A stretch of 64,000 nucleotides of DNA, taken from the NCBI GenBank assembly GCA_009733575.1, contig ML769490.1, forward strand, positions 124,001 to 188,000, read 5' to 3'. This document shows positions 38,101 to 48,969 of this stretch, one piece after another. The notes beneath the pieces were generated by a model. The model saw only the letters and a program-made list of their open reading frames with translations. It made no database searches and was not told the origin of the DNA. The position numbers were made by a program, and so were the translations under genes. The DNA comes from Gymnopus androsaceus JB14 (Eukaryota; Basidiomycota; Agaricomycetes; Agaricales; Omphalotaceae). Position 1 is the first letter of the stretch, and every line of letters starts with the position of its first letter.

Positions 38101-38840
38101 GTAAGACCTTCAATCGCTTCGGTATCATATTCCAGATAAGACCCCGGAGGCGGACCAGGACCTATCTGAAGAGGCTTGATGTTGAAAGATAAATTCGATG
38201 TCGAGTGACTTTTTGGAAGAGTTATCGACCCCATTTGTTGCTGTTGTAGCTGAAGTTGGGTGCGTAGGTTGGAGATTTCCTGTTCCAGTCCTGTAATATG
38301 CTCCGCGAGATTAGCCAGAAGCTTTTTCACTGCAGCGGTATCCGAAGGTGGTTCATAAGGCTTCAAGGTAGAGAGAATAGAGCTGACTATCGATGGAATA
38401 GTTTTCTGTCCTCGCGGCAAGCTATTCTCATGTTTATCAACGAGAAGGTTTATCTGGCTGCAGGTTCTGCTTACCCTTTAGGTGGACCACGTTTCTGCAG
38501 TAGCATTATTGTGAGAAGATCCAATGAACAGACTAAATGTGCATACCCTCTTGGCCGACGCGGAGAGATGAGTACATTCAATTTCGAAAGCCAGACATGA
38601 GGAACAGATATTTCCGGGTCTGGTAGCGCTATCACCTAGAGAACACAAACCATGGTGAACTGCGCTCGTTGCCAGCTGGGACTCGTTAACGCCTACATTT
38701 GACTGAAAGCACTAGTTAGTACGCGAGATATAGTTGAATATCTTCCTCTTACTCTTGCGTTTCCTACAATGATCACAGGAGTCCGCATTGCGCTTCTTTT
38801 TATGCAATCTTTGGTCTTGCGAGTATTCACCGTCGGACAT
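35151..38840 (-). CDS. Zn2Cys6 fungal transcription factor (tandem copy B)
   Basis: Paralogue of copy A with the same orientation and architecture. The start at 38840 reads MSDGEYSQDQRLHKKKRNAD. The zinc cluster again needs a 6-nt microexon (38697-38702): CDHCRKRKIKC then CSSCLAFEIEC. The TF domain contains TIPSIVSSILSTLKPYEPPS, LEQEISNLRTQLQLQQQQM, FGGSSSIMLVKSAIDIKNEY, and MYFTHINVYFPILHKPSFLR. It also has ALILAVCALGARFSDDPRVY and YAIRRPEMW (near 36890). The C-terminus has SLPIYESSAEWP like copy A and ends DDWDSYMASVDEILQGINPR near 35190, with stop at 35151. Divergence from A is high outside motifs, so the duplication is old. Both copies look intact. Confidence 0.85.
38697..38702 (-). other. 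6-nt microexon inside the zinc cluster of copy B
   Basis: TCAAAT on the minus strand between CTTTCAG and GTAGGC, at the same place in the zinc cluster as in copy A. It supplies the bases that complete KIKC. Confidence 0.7.
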
Positions 38841-39355
38841 CGTGGTGGTGACCAAGAGGTAACGAATCAGACGATAAATAATTCTAAGCAAGGATATTAT
38901 CTCACGGAGGCCCCCCGAAGAAGTAAAGGTGTTTGAATTGAAGGCGGTGAGACGCATGAGGCGCTACATAAGTGTTTGAATTCAGTTTTGAGGGGCCCTC
39001 CGTGCAACCTCCGTGAGATTGGTATCATCGGCGAAAACCCCTCTTGGCGGTGACTGTCAAAGCTGCGCATACTGGGCGCTAAAATGTGATGTGTTTAGCG
39101 CTAACCTCGAAAAGTGTGCTATGACATCGAGACATCCACTTCTTTCTTCCAAGCTCCTGCCCCCCACGTATCTGAATTCGTTAACTCCACGAGAAAGGCA
39201 GAGAATGGGTAGACGTAAGGTAAAACGAAATTCATTCTTGACTTCCGACGCACATCCCATTTTCACCCTTCACAGTACAATACTGAGGCCGTACCAGCTA
39301 ACCAGCTCATTCTTCTCGCAACTTCCCCATGGTCTTCAAAACTCGAAGGAACAAC
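38841..39355. other. Intergenic region upstream of transcription factor copy B
   Basis: Contains the MITE-like element and the copy B promoter, and reaches the 3' end of the cyclase gene. Plus-strand frames crossing into 39615 are antisense to the cyclase. Nothing else recognised. Confidence 0.35.
38900..39018. repeat. 119-bp element with terminal inverted repeats (MITE-like)
   Basis: TCTCACGGAGG at 38900-38910 is matched by its exact reverse complement at 39008-39018. A second inverted pair is nested inside (CACGGAGG followed by a C run against GAGGGGCCCTCCGTG). The interior holds a short direct repeat GTGTTTGAATT (about 38930 and 38972). No coding capacity. It sits between copy B and the cyclase gene. 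Confidence 0.45.
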
Positions 39356-40871
39356 TTAATCCAAATCCCAAACACCTTCCAACCAAACCGCATGACTACC
39401 TCCGCGCATCAGTTCCTCAGAGTTCTTTCCGTTCTCCTCGCCTACTGGTTCCCCTTCCTCAGACGGCCAGCCGACAACCTCCCGAGGCCCACCGGTCCCC
39501 CATCCGTCCCATTCGAGTACGCGAACGGCTCCGATGGGTTTGCTACTGCTCGGATTCGGTGACGAAGCTTCACCCTCTCTTGCTTCACCCGCGGCGTAAT
39601 CAGAGTCGTCGGTGAGGAGGATCCATACGGGCGCTCCTGCTCCTTCCGTTGATGATGAATGTAATAGAGAAGGATCCTTTGGATACAAATCAATCGCATG
39701 GGCTTTCCCTCCCGACGTGGATGTTTCGTATCGTTCGATTGAGCCTATTTCGGATTCTGCAGGAGTGTTGAGCGTTACTTTAGTTCGTATACTTTGTAAA
39801 TCCGAATGTACCTTCACTCCCGTTCAAAAACATACCATCTCCATCCAACCTAAACACACTAACCCACCCTCGATCATCCTCTGTCGCACCTCGGGTCGTA
39901 GCCCAGATTTCTGTCGGTGCCATCCCATTCCTATCTGAAATGGAGTCTGAGTACGAAAGCATCAACGTATCCCCTCTGAACTTCGCAGTAGTCTCCTTCC
40001 CAGCATGTGGATACGAGAGATGGGGAGGGAGGAGAGAGCGTGTAGATATATATGTTAAAGGGTTCGCGCCAGAATCTGGACTGGGGATAGAAATCGAATA
40101 AACATCCAAAAGATTATTATGTTCCGTAACACAGTAAAGGACTTTTCCGTTTGGATGAATCTTTACATGTCGTGGACCGTCATGGGCATCCGGTCGTGGA
40201 GAAGGTGAGGAATAGATGTGTGTCAAGAGGCCTGAAGTGGGATCGTGCGTGTATACCTCGATAGAGTTGGTTCCAAGGACTGGGACAAAGGCAAGCTGTA
40301 TTCCGTCGTGAAACGCAAATTCAATCCCATGACTTCCATACCTCAAAGCCTTTCTCGTCTTGTCAGCCTTTTCCAGTTGCTCTCTGCTTTCGAGGAATAA
40401 CAATTCCTGGACTTTATCCCCGAATCCATTTGCATTCAATTCATCCGAGTCTTCATCTAAAGGCAAAAGATGCACTTCCCCCGTTGGCCCACCGACCGAG
40501 TACAAATGCGTATACGGCTTCGGAATTGTAATGTAGGAAGACACAGCTGTTATAGGGGCATTGGATATATGTGCGATGTTGTCGTTGGATTCGGATATCT
40601 CCCAGCTGGATAAAATCGAAGGAACGGCCCAGCTTGTGGTATACGCTCGCTTCTTCTTTTTATTATTCTTCGGCGCAAGAGCTAAATACTGATGCGGACC
40701 AAATCCCTGAGCCTGCTGAACGAGTGATAACGTTCTCCGAGCGGGCGAGAATGCGAGGAGGAATAGGGAAAGTGAACGGAATGAACCGGAGAGAATGTGG
40801 AGCGTTTCTGGATAGGTGTTGTTGAATGAGGGCATGAGAATTTGTTGAGCGGGTTCTAGCATGACATCCAT
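39356..40871 (-). CDS. Carboxymuconate-cyclase-like / lactonase-fold beta-propeller protein
   Basis: Belongs to the 7-bladed propeller group that includes 3-carboxy-cis,cis-muconate lactonizing enzyme and 6-phosphogluconolactonase, so a role in aromatic (protocatechuate) catabolism is likely but unproven. The start at 40871 gives MDVMLEPAQQILMPSF. Blades include LYSVGGPTGEVHLLPLDE, SHGIEFAFHDGIQLAFVPVL, PDAHDGPRHVKIHPNGKVLY, and GWVSVFRLDGDG. An intron with donor GTATGT (about 39838) and acceptor CTGCAG (about 39762) joins DGDE to IERYETSTSGGKAHAIDLYP and ends at 39356 after AVWLEGVWDLD. Intact. Fossil pieces of this gene recur at 44.6, 51.6 and 54.7 kb. Confidence 0.85.
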
Positions 40872-41562
40872 GTCTTCGAAGAGTATAGAGATAGTTGCAA
40901 GATGGAAGTGGGAGCGGAGAAACTACGTTCCTCGCGGATCGATCTTGGGCGCCAAATCACCAGCACCGAAATGTGTGACTCCTGGCTCTGAAGATGGGCC
41001 ACACCGAACGTTCCTCACAGCGCAGTTCCGAGCATCGAGATTCCAAACTTCATGAACTGACAGTGAGGGGATGGGCGCGGGCTAAAATGCTGATCGATGT
41101 TTACTATTGAGTGCTTAAGGACGGGTTCAGTGTTCACTTCAAAAGGCAGCAGATTCCCATTACTCTTGTCCCGCTACAAGGCTTAGCAGTTATCCTCAAT
41201 CTAAGGCCTCTATAGCTCATAAATTAACCGGTATGTATCCCATCCATTAGAATGGAAACTATAGAGCTTACTCATCCCCAGGTTGCTTAGTATGGCTCGG
41301 AAGAGGGCGGCTGCCGGTACTACCACAATAAGTAACGCCAACGTATTCATCGCGCCCTCTGTAGCTCAGTCATTCCAGGCTGAGTAAGGCACTCATCTCT
41401 CGCAATCCTGGTGGGTCAGAGCTTTCTTCATAGCCAGACTTGAAAGTTGCCTTACTAACTCTTCACCATAGCGTACCATATATCTCAACAAACCCAGACT
41501 CTGATGTTGGAGGAATAAAAAGAGCCCAAGGTTATGGATATCTCAAACGCCAACGCCTAGAT
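40872..41562. other. Divergent region, cyclase and unit-1 transcription factor
   Basis: Promoter region between the cyclase (-) and the unit-1 regulator (+). From about 40915 it matches unit 2 (from about 48349), with shared text such as GGAGAAACTACGTT and GGCGCAGTTCCGAG. No own gene. Short frames only. Confidence 0.5.
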
Positions 41563-43968
41563 ATGCCTTCCCTGCCATGGGGCTCAGCTTGTTTAAATTG
41601 CCGGTCGGTACTACTCTCTCTCTCTGTCTGTGCGTCGCTCTTAACTCACTATGGATGAATTAGACGTCGAAAAATGGTTTGTCTATCATTCCCAATCGCG
41701 AATTGAGAGGACTGATTTGCTTCTACCAGCGATGTGATGGACAAAGACCGAAATGTTCTCCTTGCTTGAACTCGGATATTTTCAATGACTGTGAATACAG
41801 GAACGAACGAACCGCCGAGGAACAATCTCTCGAATACCATATATCTGCTCTTGAGGCACGTATACAAGAGCTTCAGACGGGGGAGACTGGCCCTACCCCC
41901 AAGGTGGCTGGGCACGACTTACAACGGACGGGATCAGAGGTTTATCTGCATGCAGCTCCATCATCGGGTACGCGCGCGGCAGATGGTTATCCGTTTATCG
42001 TCTTACTTTTTTTTCGTAGCCGCTCGAGTCTCTGCGTCAGGTTTTCAGGTATGCTTTCATTTCATCTCACTCTCGGAACTTGTAGTTGATATACTTTGCA
42101 GGATATACCCCCAGTTCTTTCTCAGATGTTGTGAGTGGCTCATACCGCTCCTTGACTATTGCCTTAACAAAGCTTCAAACAGACTTCACAACTTCGTTCA
42201 CAAAAGCTGTTCTTTGGGTTTTTTCTTGCACGAAGAGCGCTTTAAAAATTCACTAGCACTGAATGCTGAAGGTGAAAGGCCAACATTCGCACTATTAAAT
42301 ACGTCCTATCTCTGGGGAATGCTTCTCTCTTCATCCGAAAACCATACAGGGCAAGATAGAATCCTTGTCTCCCGTGCCCTTCAAAGCTCAGCCCATGCAC
42401 TGTCGGAAAACCACCCTCAAAAGGTGCTTCAATGTATTCAGTCGGAAGTCCTTCTAGCAAACTATTTCTACTTTGCCGGAAGGATCTTGGAAGGGAATTA
42501 TCATTCTACCGCTGCTGCTTCGCTTGTTCTAAGTGGTGGCACACACAAGATTCGCACATCTTCGCCTGATGCATCCGGATACCTCAATCTGAATCCGTTA
42601 GCGGAGCCTCGCGATGCTATAGAGGAGGGCGAAAGAATCAATGCATTCTGGACGGTCTTGACTTTAGATGCATTTTGGAATACTGTACATGGAGTTCCTT
42701 CCAGCATTCCGTATACAACTCCAATGGCGAGAGTCGACACGCCGTGGCCACGTACGATGGAAGAGTACACACAAGTAGGTTCACCGTCGTCACTACCTTT
42801 ATTGAACATTAGCATAAGATTATTTATGCATAGGTTCCCTTTGATCCTGATTTTCGGAGCAGCCACACAATTGAACAATTTCTGTCGGTGATCTCGATAT
42901 GTATCGCGCATATCTCCCAGAGATTCAGAGCAGCATTTGACGTGTTCGTCTAGCAGTACTCACTTGCTTCCCTCATTCATCCACATCAACACTCGCATTC
43001 TGGACGGTCTTGACTTTAGACGCATTTTTGGAATACTGTACATGGAGTTCCTTCCAGCATTCCGTATACAACTCCAATGGCGAGAGTCGACACACCGTGC
43101 CGCGTACGATGGAAGAGTACAGCAAGTAGTTCACCGTCGTCACACCTTTATTGAACATTAGCATAAGATCATTTATCTTAGGTTCCCTTTGATCCTGATT
43201 TTCGGAGCAGCCACACAATTGAACAATTTCTGTCGGGTGATCTCGATAGTGGTATCGCGACAGCATTACTCTCCCAGAGCTATTTTTCCAGAGCAGCAAT
43301 TTTGTTCGAACGTGCTACGTTTACTGGAATTCAACTTCTTAGCAGTAAGTTACCACTCACTTGCTTCCCTCATTCAATCCACATCAACACTCAAATCTAG
43401 ATCCTCATTCTCAGCAATCCCAGGAAAATTTCACCTCCCTTGACACTCTCATCCGAGATTCGTCGCAAGTGTATTGCCTCCAGGTCGCGCTTTCGGAGTC
43501 ACCTCTAGACTGTCAGTTCTGTGTGCATTCGCTTGCACATGCTGCAGATATACAACTTCATCTTCCGTTTGCCTCGCAGAATAATATTTCTCGGACTAGG
43601 ATATTTACAGCAGCGAAGGCTATCGTGAATCTGATCGATACTTGGGGCCATATCCTTGAGGTGGATTGTACATTAACCCCGATGCTAGCTGTGAGTTTCC
43701 ATCTCAAGAAGTTCTAGATCGGGCCTCCACTAACCGAGACTGCAACGCGATTTTCGTATAGGTCATCTGGACTATCGCTTGCAAAGTCTTTGTCGACGAC
43801 AGCATTCGAATGCAATACTTCGAAGCTCGCGCATTGTGTGAGCGTGTAAAGGTTGCAATGGAACGTTACTCTTTCCCGTTGATGAGTTAAGCATTCTATG
43901 AATATTTTCCTTTGCTGTCATTTCTCATGTATGACTGTTTCTCAGAATTCAACTCGCCCAAGTTATAG
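41563..43968 (+). CDS. Zn2Cys6 transcription factor, unit-1 copy (internally duplicated)
   Basis: Zinc-cluster regulator of a different subfamily from copies A and B. The start at 41563 reads MPSLPWGSACLNCR. A 13-nt microexon (41664-41676) completes CRRRKMRCDGQRPKCSPC, then NDCEYRNERTAEEQ with a coiled coil (ALEARIQELQ). The middle domain (about 42110-42780) includes ERFKNSLALNAEGERPTFAL and TLDAFWNTVHGVPSSIPYTT. A 352-bp tandem duplication (42643-42994 and 42995-43391) interrupts the gene. The first copy is damaged, but splicing from 42776 to the acceptor near 43178 would skip it and restore the frame. Further on, a 1-nt loss near 43460 is offset by a 1-nt gain near 43499. The final exon lost one base and stops early at 43968. 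Possibly still expressed, possibly a pseudogene. Confidence 0.65.
42643..43391 (+). repeat. 352-bp internal tandem duplication in the unit-1 regulator
   Basis: GCATTCTGGACGGTCTTGAC starts at both 42643 and 42995. The two copies match through the exon, the intron and the following TTCCCTTTGATCCTGATT exon to the CATCAACACTC motif near 43391. The first copy has an internal deletion near 42895-42960. Unit 2 has a single copy (50043-50440), so the duplication arose after the segmental duplication. Confidence 0.85.
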
Positions 43969-44589
43969 AGGCTTCTGCAAGCAGTTTCCCTGCTTCGCAA
44001 GCAGCATAAATATCATAATAATTCAATTTCTTTGCCCCGGATATGAGCAGGACCGTCCATAGGATTTCCTAGCTTGTCGTTTTATTATTGCCTTTGGCTT
44101 GAGACTGCTCTTTCGAGCATGCGTCGCTTCCTGAACGTTTGCCTTCTTTCTGCCTTGTCGCCTTTTTTAGAACATGTCTCATTCTACAATCACTACAGTA
44201 CGACGCCAAGACCTCTTCTGAGATCCTTGCCGATAGACCCCGAAAGCATTTTTCACCTTTTGGCGACGTCAGTATGTCCCTGCTCCGTGCTATCGGAACT
44301 CGATTCCGGTTTGCGTTTCGCGCGCTCGGTGCAAGCGGTCGTGGATGTCACGGAGAAGAAATGAAAGAAGTAAGTACTGGATAGTCGGAGGGAGTGAAGG
44401 CAACGACACCAAGAGTAGCATAAAACAAGCGGAGTACAGCGAGATTTATAGGCTCTGGAGGGCAAAAAGGAGGTACTCAAGATTCGAAGTCCTGAGTCCC
44501 AAATCTAGCAAATCGACCGAGCAATGCATGATATACATTATGTCAATTAGAAGAGTTCTCAGTGCGGATTCACAAATTTGCTTGTTCAT
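43969..44589. other. Duplicated spacer of unit 1
   Basis: Corresponds to 51056-51604 in unit 2. Both strands have short frames whose conservation is patchy: a minus-strand CTERAKRKP-like stretch is visible in both units but with differing frames. I cannot identify a gene and treat it as decayed or noncoding. Confidence 0.4.
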
Positions 44590-44885
44590 AGAGTTGATTC
44601 AAAGGCTGGTTAAAGGCTAGCTATATCCCGTCATGGCCAAACCAAATTCAATCCCATCTATTCTTGTCCTATCAGCCTTCACTTCCCAGCTGGTCTCTAT
44701 TTTCGAGAAACAGAATCAATCCCGAATCTATTTGCATCCAATTCATCCGAGTCTTGATCTACATAAAGGCGAAAGATGCACTTCGCTCGTTGGACCACTG
44801 ACTGGATCCAGATGCATATACGGTTTCGGAATTGTGGTGTAGGAAGACACAGGGGTATTGGAGATATGTGCGATGTTGCCAATTT
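44590..44885 (-). pseudogene. Fragment of the cyclase gene (unit 1)
   Basis: Degraded copy of the coding region at about 40265-40580 of the intact cyclase, same strand. Shared text includes TTTGCATYCAATTCATCCGAG and GAAAGATGCACTTCG (44740-44790). Indels and stops break it. It covers only the middle of the gene, without start or end. Confidence 0.8.
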
Positions 44886-44942
44886 GCGGTAATGCATAGC
44901 CAATCTTGGAATATGTACAGCTCTAATAATCAAACCTGTTAT

Positions 44943-45039
44943 TCCGATATGGTGTAGTGGCTAACATTATCGCCTCTCATGCGTGAGCCACCTCTACTTT
45001 GGAGCGCGATAGCCCGGGGTTTGATTCCCCGTGTCGGAA
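44943..45039 (+). tRNA. tRNA-Glu (CUC anticodon) with intron, unit 1
   Basis: Acceptor TCCGATA (44943-44949) pairs with TGTCGGA (45032-45038), with one G-U pair, and A follows as the discriminator. D arm is GTGTAGTGGCTAACAT. The anticodon stem ATCGC pairs with GCGAT, loop CTCTCA with anticodon CTC. The T arm CGGGGTTTGATTCCCCG is intact. An intron of about 25 nt follows position 37, the canonical tRNA intron site. All stems pair, so this copy should be functional. Confidence 0.9.
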
Positions 45040-45289
45040 TCAACCATGTTACTTATGGCAGTAACCATTCTTTTTGGCTTGAACAATATACTGTACATAT
45101 TTGAGGACCAATCGTCCGCGAAGGAGACCTTCGCCCCCTTTACCAATCTTGTTTCGAGTGGATGACAGGCTCTGCCTCACTATCCATTCATATTGCCTAT
45201 AGGACATTTCTCCAGAAGTAGCTTATATAAATACATTGTCTACTACTTGCATCACATACAAAATCACCCATTCAATTTCAAACACTCAA

Positions 45290-46482
45290 GTCCACCTTTT
45301 GCGCTCCCTCAATAGCTGCCTACGCCTTCTCATCCTTCAACGCCGGTTCCACCCAATCCTTCAAAAACGCATCCACTTGCTCCGGCCCTCCCCACAAAAC
45401 TCTTCCAACAAATCCTCCAACTGTCCTTTAATCGGATCAAAATACACATCCATCCTCACCCTCTCAATCAAATCATTCTCCAAACCCAACTGCTTAACCT
45501 GATACCCCGCTTCATGCGACAACACGCGAATCTTCTCGTGCGCCTCTTGACGGTCTCCTCCGGCTTTGACGATCGCCATGATGATGTTTTCGATAGCCAT
45601 GAAGGGGAATTCTTGGGATATGCGTCTGGCGATGACTTTGGGGTAGACGATGAGGCCTTCGGAGATATTTTGGAGGGTGGAGAGGATGATGTCGGCGGTG
45701 AGGAAAGCTTCGGGGAGGGTAATGCGGCGGTTGGCACTGGAAATGAGTTGGTTAGTAGGGAGACATCGGGGGTGGTTCATGTACCTATCAAACCACTGCA
45801 CGCTGAGGTCATCAATGCATTTTGGGGCAAGACCTTGAGGTGCTTAGCAAGACTACAAACACGTTTATAACACATCGGATTGCGTTTATATGCCATTGCG
45901 GAGGAGCCGATTTGAGTCGATTCAAATAGTTCTTCAATTTCCTGAGTGGATAGTTTTGGGCAGCACAAACAAATTCATCAATAAGAGGACTGGACTGACC
46001 TTGAGGTTAGCTGAAAGACGAATATAGGTAGCGATTCCAACCTTCTTTCGAACCACTGCATGCTAGGGCCATCAATGCATTTACCGTGAGATGCCTAGCA
46101 AGACTGCAAACACATTCAGAATGCATCGGGTTGCATTTATATGCCATCGTGGAGGAACCGATTTGAGTCAATTTAAATGGTTCTTCAATTTTCTGAGTGG
46201 GTAGTTAAGCTTAGGCAACAGAAGCAACGTCATCGATGAGGGGACTGACCTTGAGATTGGCTCAAAGAAGAATATCGGTAGCGATTTTGTGTGAAGTAGC
46301 ACCGGGAGAGGCCAAGGGGCGAGAAATTCAATATCAAGAGTCTTGCGGTAATAGGTTTGAGACGTGACGGGGTAGGCGTAGTCGAACCCAGAGTTTAGTT
46401 TAACCTAGTCAGAGTACCAACAGTTAGATTCTGGTTTTCAGTTCAGTTCAGCTCACTTCTCATGATCTGCATCAAACAGCAC
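45290..46482 (-). pseudogene. Adenylosuccinate lyase (ADE13) 3' remnant, copy a
   Basis: Part of the enzyme that makes AMP from adenylosuccinate and acts earlier in purine synthesis. The last large exon is near-complete: [20 protein letters not shown] then [38 protein letters not shown] and [20 protein letters not shown]. The exon before it, [14 protein letters not shown], is present twice, at about 45790-46010 and 46053-46250, both decayed (for example [20 protein letters not shown]). The upstream part (46270-46482) contains frame-broken pieces. No N-terminal half. A frame change near the last-exon end ([13 protein letters not shown]) is also seen. Confidence 0.85.
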
Positions 46483-46894
46483 TGACTCTAACAATAAATC
46501 ATGAACAATCCGAGGTAGGGTCGCACAAGTGCTTTCATACAGCGTACATATCTTGTCTGTTCTCGCTTTCTTGCTCAATTTATTCCACTGTGAGTAGGAT
46601 AGGGGGGGTGAAAACTCAACGTAACAATTGAAAGGTAACTTGCTAAATGCTGCATATAAAGTTTCTGTATCATTGTGAAGCCAGACTGGTGCAGACGAAG
46701 CAATTTCAGGGTATATTGAATCGAATCCGACCGACATTAGACGCGAAAGCAGTAAAATGTAGGCAAAGGTGAAACCTGCAGTACGTAAGCAATTGACGCT
46801 GTCGAAACGTGGGAACATCGGGGGGGGGCTGGATCTGGACAACCTGAGGACCGATCGTACGGTACAAGGCCCTCCCTCTCACTCCGTTCGAGAG
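46483..46894. other. Unit-1-specific segment between ADE13 remnants a and b
   Basis: No counterpart in unit 2 that I can see. A 129-codon minus-strand frame (46453-46842) crosses it but borrows its C-terminal end from the decayed ADE13 exon, so it is likely a chance frame. A G7 run lies near 46822. Confidence 0.4.
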
Positions 46895-48345
46895 TCGGGG
46901 ATACTGTACATATTTGAGGGCCAATCATCCGCGAAGGAGACCTTCGCCCCTTCGCCAATCTTGTTTCGAGTCCATGACAGGCTCTGCCTCACTGTCCGTT
47001 CATATTGCGACATTTCTCGAGAAGTAGCGTATATAAATATATTGTCTACTAGTTGCATCACATAGAAAATCACCCATTCAAACACTCAAGTCCACCTTTT
47101 GCGCTCCCTTGATAGCTGCCTACACCTTCTCATCCTTCAACGCCGGTTCCACCCAATCCTTCAAAAACGCATCCACCTGCTCGGGCGCCCTCCCCACAAA
47201 ACTCTTCAGCTCCAACAAATCCTCCAACTGTCCTTTAATCGGATCAAAATACACATCCATCCTCATTCTCTCAATCAAATCATTCTCCAAACCCAGCTGC
47301 TTAGCCTGATGCCCCGCTTCATGTGACAACACACGAATCTTCTCGTGGGCCTCTTGACGGTCTCCTCAGGCTTTGACGGTCGCCATGATGATGTTTTCTG
47401 TAGCCATGAAGGGGAGTTCTTGGGATATGCATCTGGCGATGACTTTGGGGTAGACAACGAGGCCTTCGGAGGTGTTTTGGAGGGTGGAGAGGATGGTGTC
47501 GGAGGTGAGGAAGGCTTCGGGGAGGGTGATGCGGCAGTTGGCACTGGAAATCGGTTGGTTAGTAGGGAGAGATATTAGCAGCGTGGGATGGCATGTACCT
47601 ATCATCCAACGTTCTTTCAAAACACTGCATGCTCGAGGTCATCAATGCATTTTGGTGCAAGACCATGAGATGCCTAGCAAGACTACAAACGCGTTCAGAA
47701 TGCATCGGGTCGCGTTTATATGCCATTGCAGGGGAACCGATTTAAGTCGGTTCAAGTGGTTCTTCAATTTCTTGAGTGGATATTTAGTTTTGGGCAGCAT
47801 AAACAAATTCATCAATAAGAGGACTGGACTGACCTTGAGATTGGCTGAAAGACGAATATCGGGAGCGATTCCAACGTTCTTTCAAACCACTTCATGCTCG
47901 GGCCATCTATGCATTTTCCGTGAGATGTCTAGTAAGACTGCAAACACATTCAGAACGCGTCGGGTTGCATTTATATGCCATCGCGGAGGGACCGATTTGA
48001 GTCAATTTAAATGGTTCTTCAATTTCCTGAGTGGGTAGTTAAGCTTGGGCAACAGAAGCAACATCATCGATAAGGGGACTGACCTTGAGATTGGCTAAAA
48101 GACGAATATCGGTAGCGATGAGAGGCCAAGGGGCGAGAAATTCAATATCAAGTCTTGCGGTAATAGGTTTGAGACGTGACAGGGTAGGCGTAGTCGAACC
48201 CAGAGAGTTTGGTTTAACCTAGTCAGAGTACCAACAGTTAGATTCTGGTTTTCAAGTTCAGTTCAGCTCACCTTCTCATGATCTGCATCAAACAGCACAA
48301 GGAAAACTGGCCTGGGTACCAGTACACCACGGAATTCAAATCTCT
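46895..48345 (-). pseudogene. Adenylosuccinate lyase (ADE13) 3' remnant, copy b
   Basis: Third ADE13 fragment, lying between the two units. Its downstream flank (46895-47100) matches 45085-45300 near the copy a tRNA, so a and b share an ancestor that had already doubled an exon: two decayed copies at about 47617-47830 and 47882-48060, with a period of about 265 nt as in copy a (263 nt). The last exon reads [36 protein letters not shown] and [20 protein letters not shown], with [18 protein letters not shown]. It ends where the cyclase-promoter text of unit 2 begins. No full-length frame. Confidence 0.85.
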
Positions 48346-48969
48346 CTGGAGAAACTACGTTATCAGCAGCCTTGGCCTTAGGAGTCAAATCCCCGAATCC
48401 TGAAGATAAACCACACCAAATAGTTCCTCACGGCGCAGTTCCGAGTATCCAAAACGCTTCATGGATCTGGTTGATTTGGGCATGAGCTGGAATGGCGCGC
48501 GCTAAAATTCTGTATTATTGAGCGCTTAAGGGCGGGTTCACTTCACAATTCCCATTGCTCTTGTCCTCGTCTTGTCCTGCTACAAGGTTTGACGGTTATC
48601 CTCAAGCTTAAGGCCTATATAGCTCATAAATTGACCAGTATGTATCCCATCCATTAGAATGGAAACTATCTGAGAGCTTACTCAGCCTGAGGCAGACTTT
48701 GATTGCTTATAAAGAGGGCGGCACAACAATGCGCCCAACATATTCCTCGCGTCCTTTGAAGCTCAGTCATTCCCGGCTGAGTAAGGCATTCATCTATCGC
48801 AATCCTGGCGCGTCGGAGCTTCAGGAACTTTCTTCATAGCCAGACTTCCAATTTGCCTTACAAACCCACCGTTATACCTGTACCATATATTTCAACAAGC
48901 AACGGCTCTGATGCTGGAGGAATAAAAAGAGCCCAAGGTTATGGATATCTCAAACACGAACGTCTAGAT

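Larger units (their letters stand above)
40915..46482. repeat. Segmental duplication unit 1
   Basis: Matches unit 2 (48349 to about 53340) in the same order and orientation: cyclase promoter remnant, Zn2Cys6 regulator, unidentified spacer, cyclase fragment, tRNA-Glu, ADE13 remnant. Shared blocks are long and nearly identical in places (for example 42245-42780 against 49625-50180). It differs from unit 2 by a 352-bp internal duplication in the regulator and by extra material at its right end (46483-46894). Boundaries are by eye. Confidence 0.85.

Noticed and set aside
39013..39615. 200-codon plus-strand open frame
   Set aside because: Runs mainly antisense to the cyclase coding exons, with composition explained by that gene.
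41600..41640. CT microsatellite (TCTCTCTCTC) in the unit-1 and unit-2 regulators
   Set aside because: It is part of the first intron in both units and not a separate feature.
46453..46842. 129-codon minus-strand frame
   Set aside because: Its C-terminal end is the decayed ADE13 exon and the rest has no motif.
45514..48038. Gly/Asp/Glu-rich plus-strand frames (e.g. 45514-45870, 47345-47578, 52428-52820)
   Set aside because: They are the antisense of the last ADE13 exon in three remnants, and the repeated occurrence comes from the duplication, not from a new gene family.
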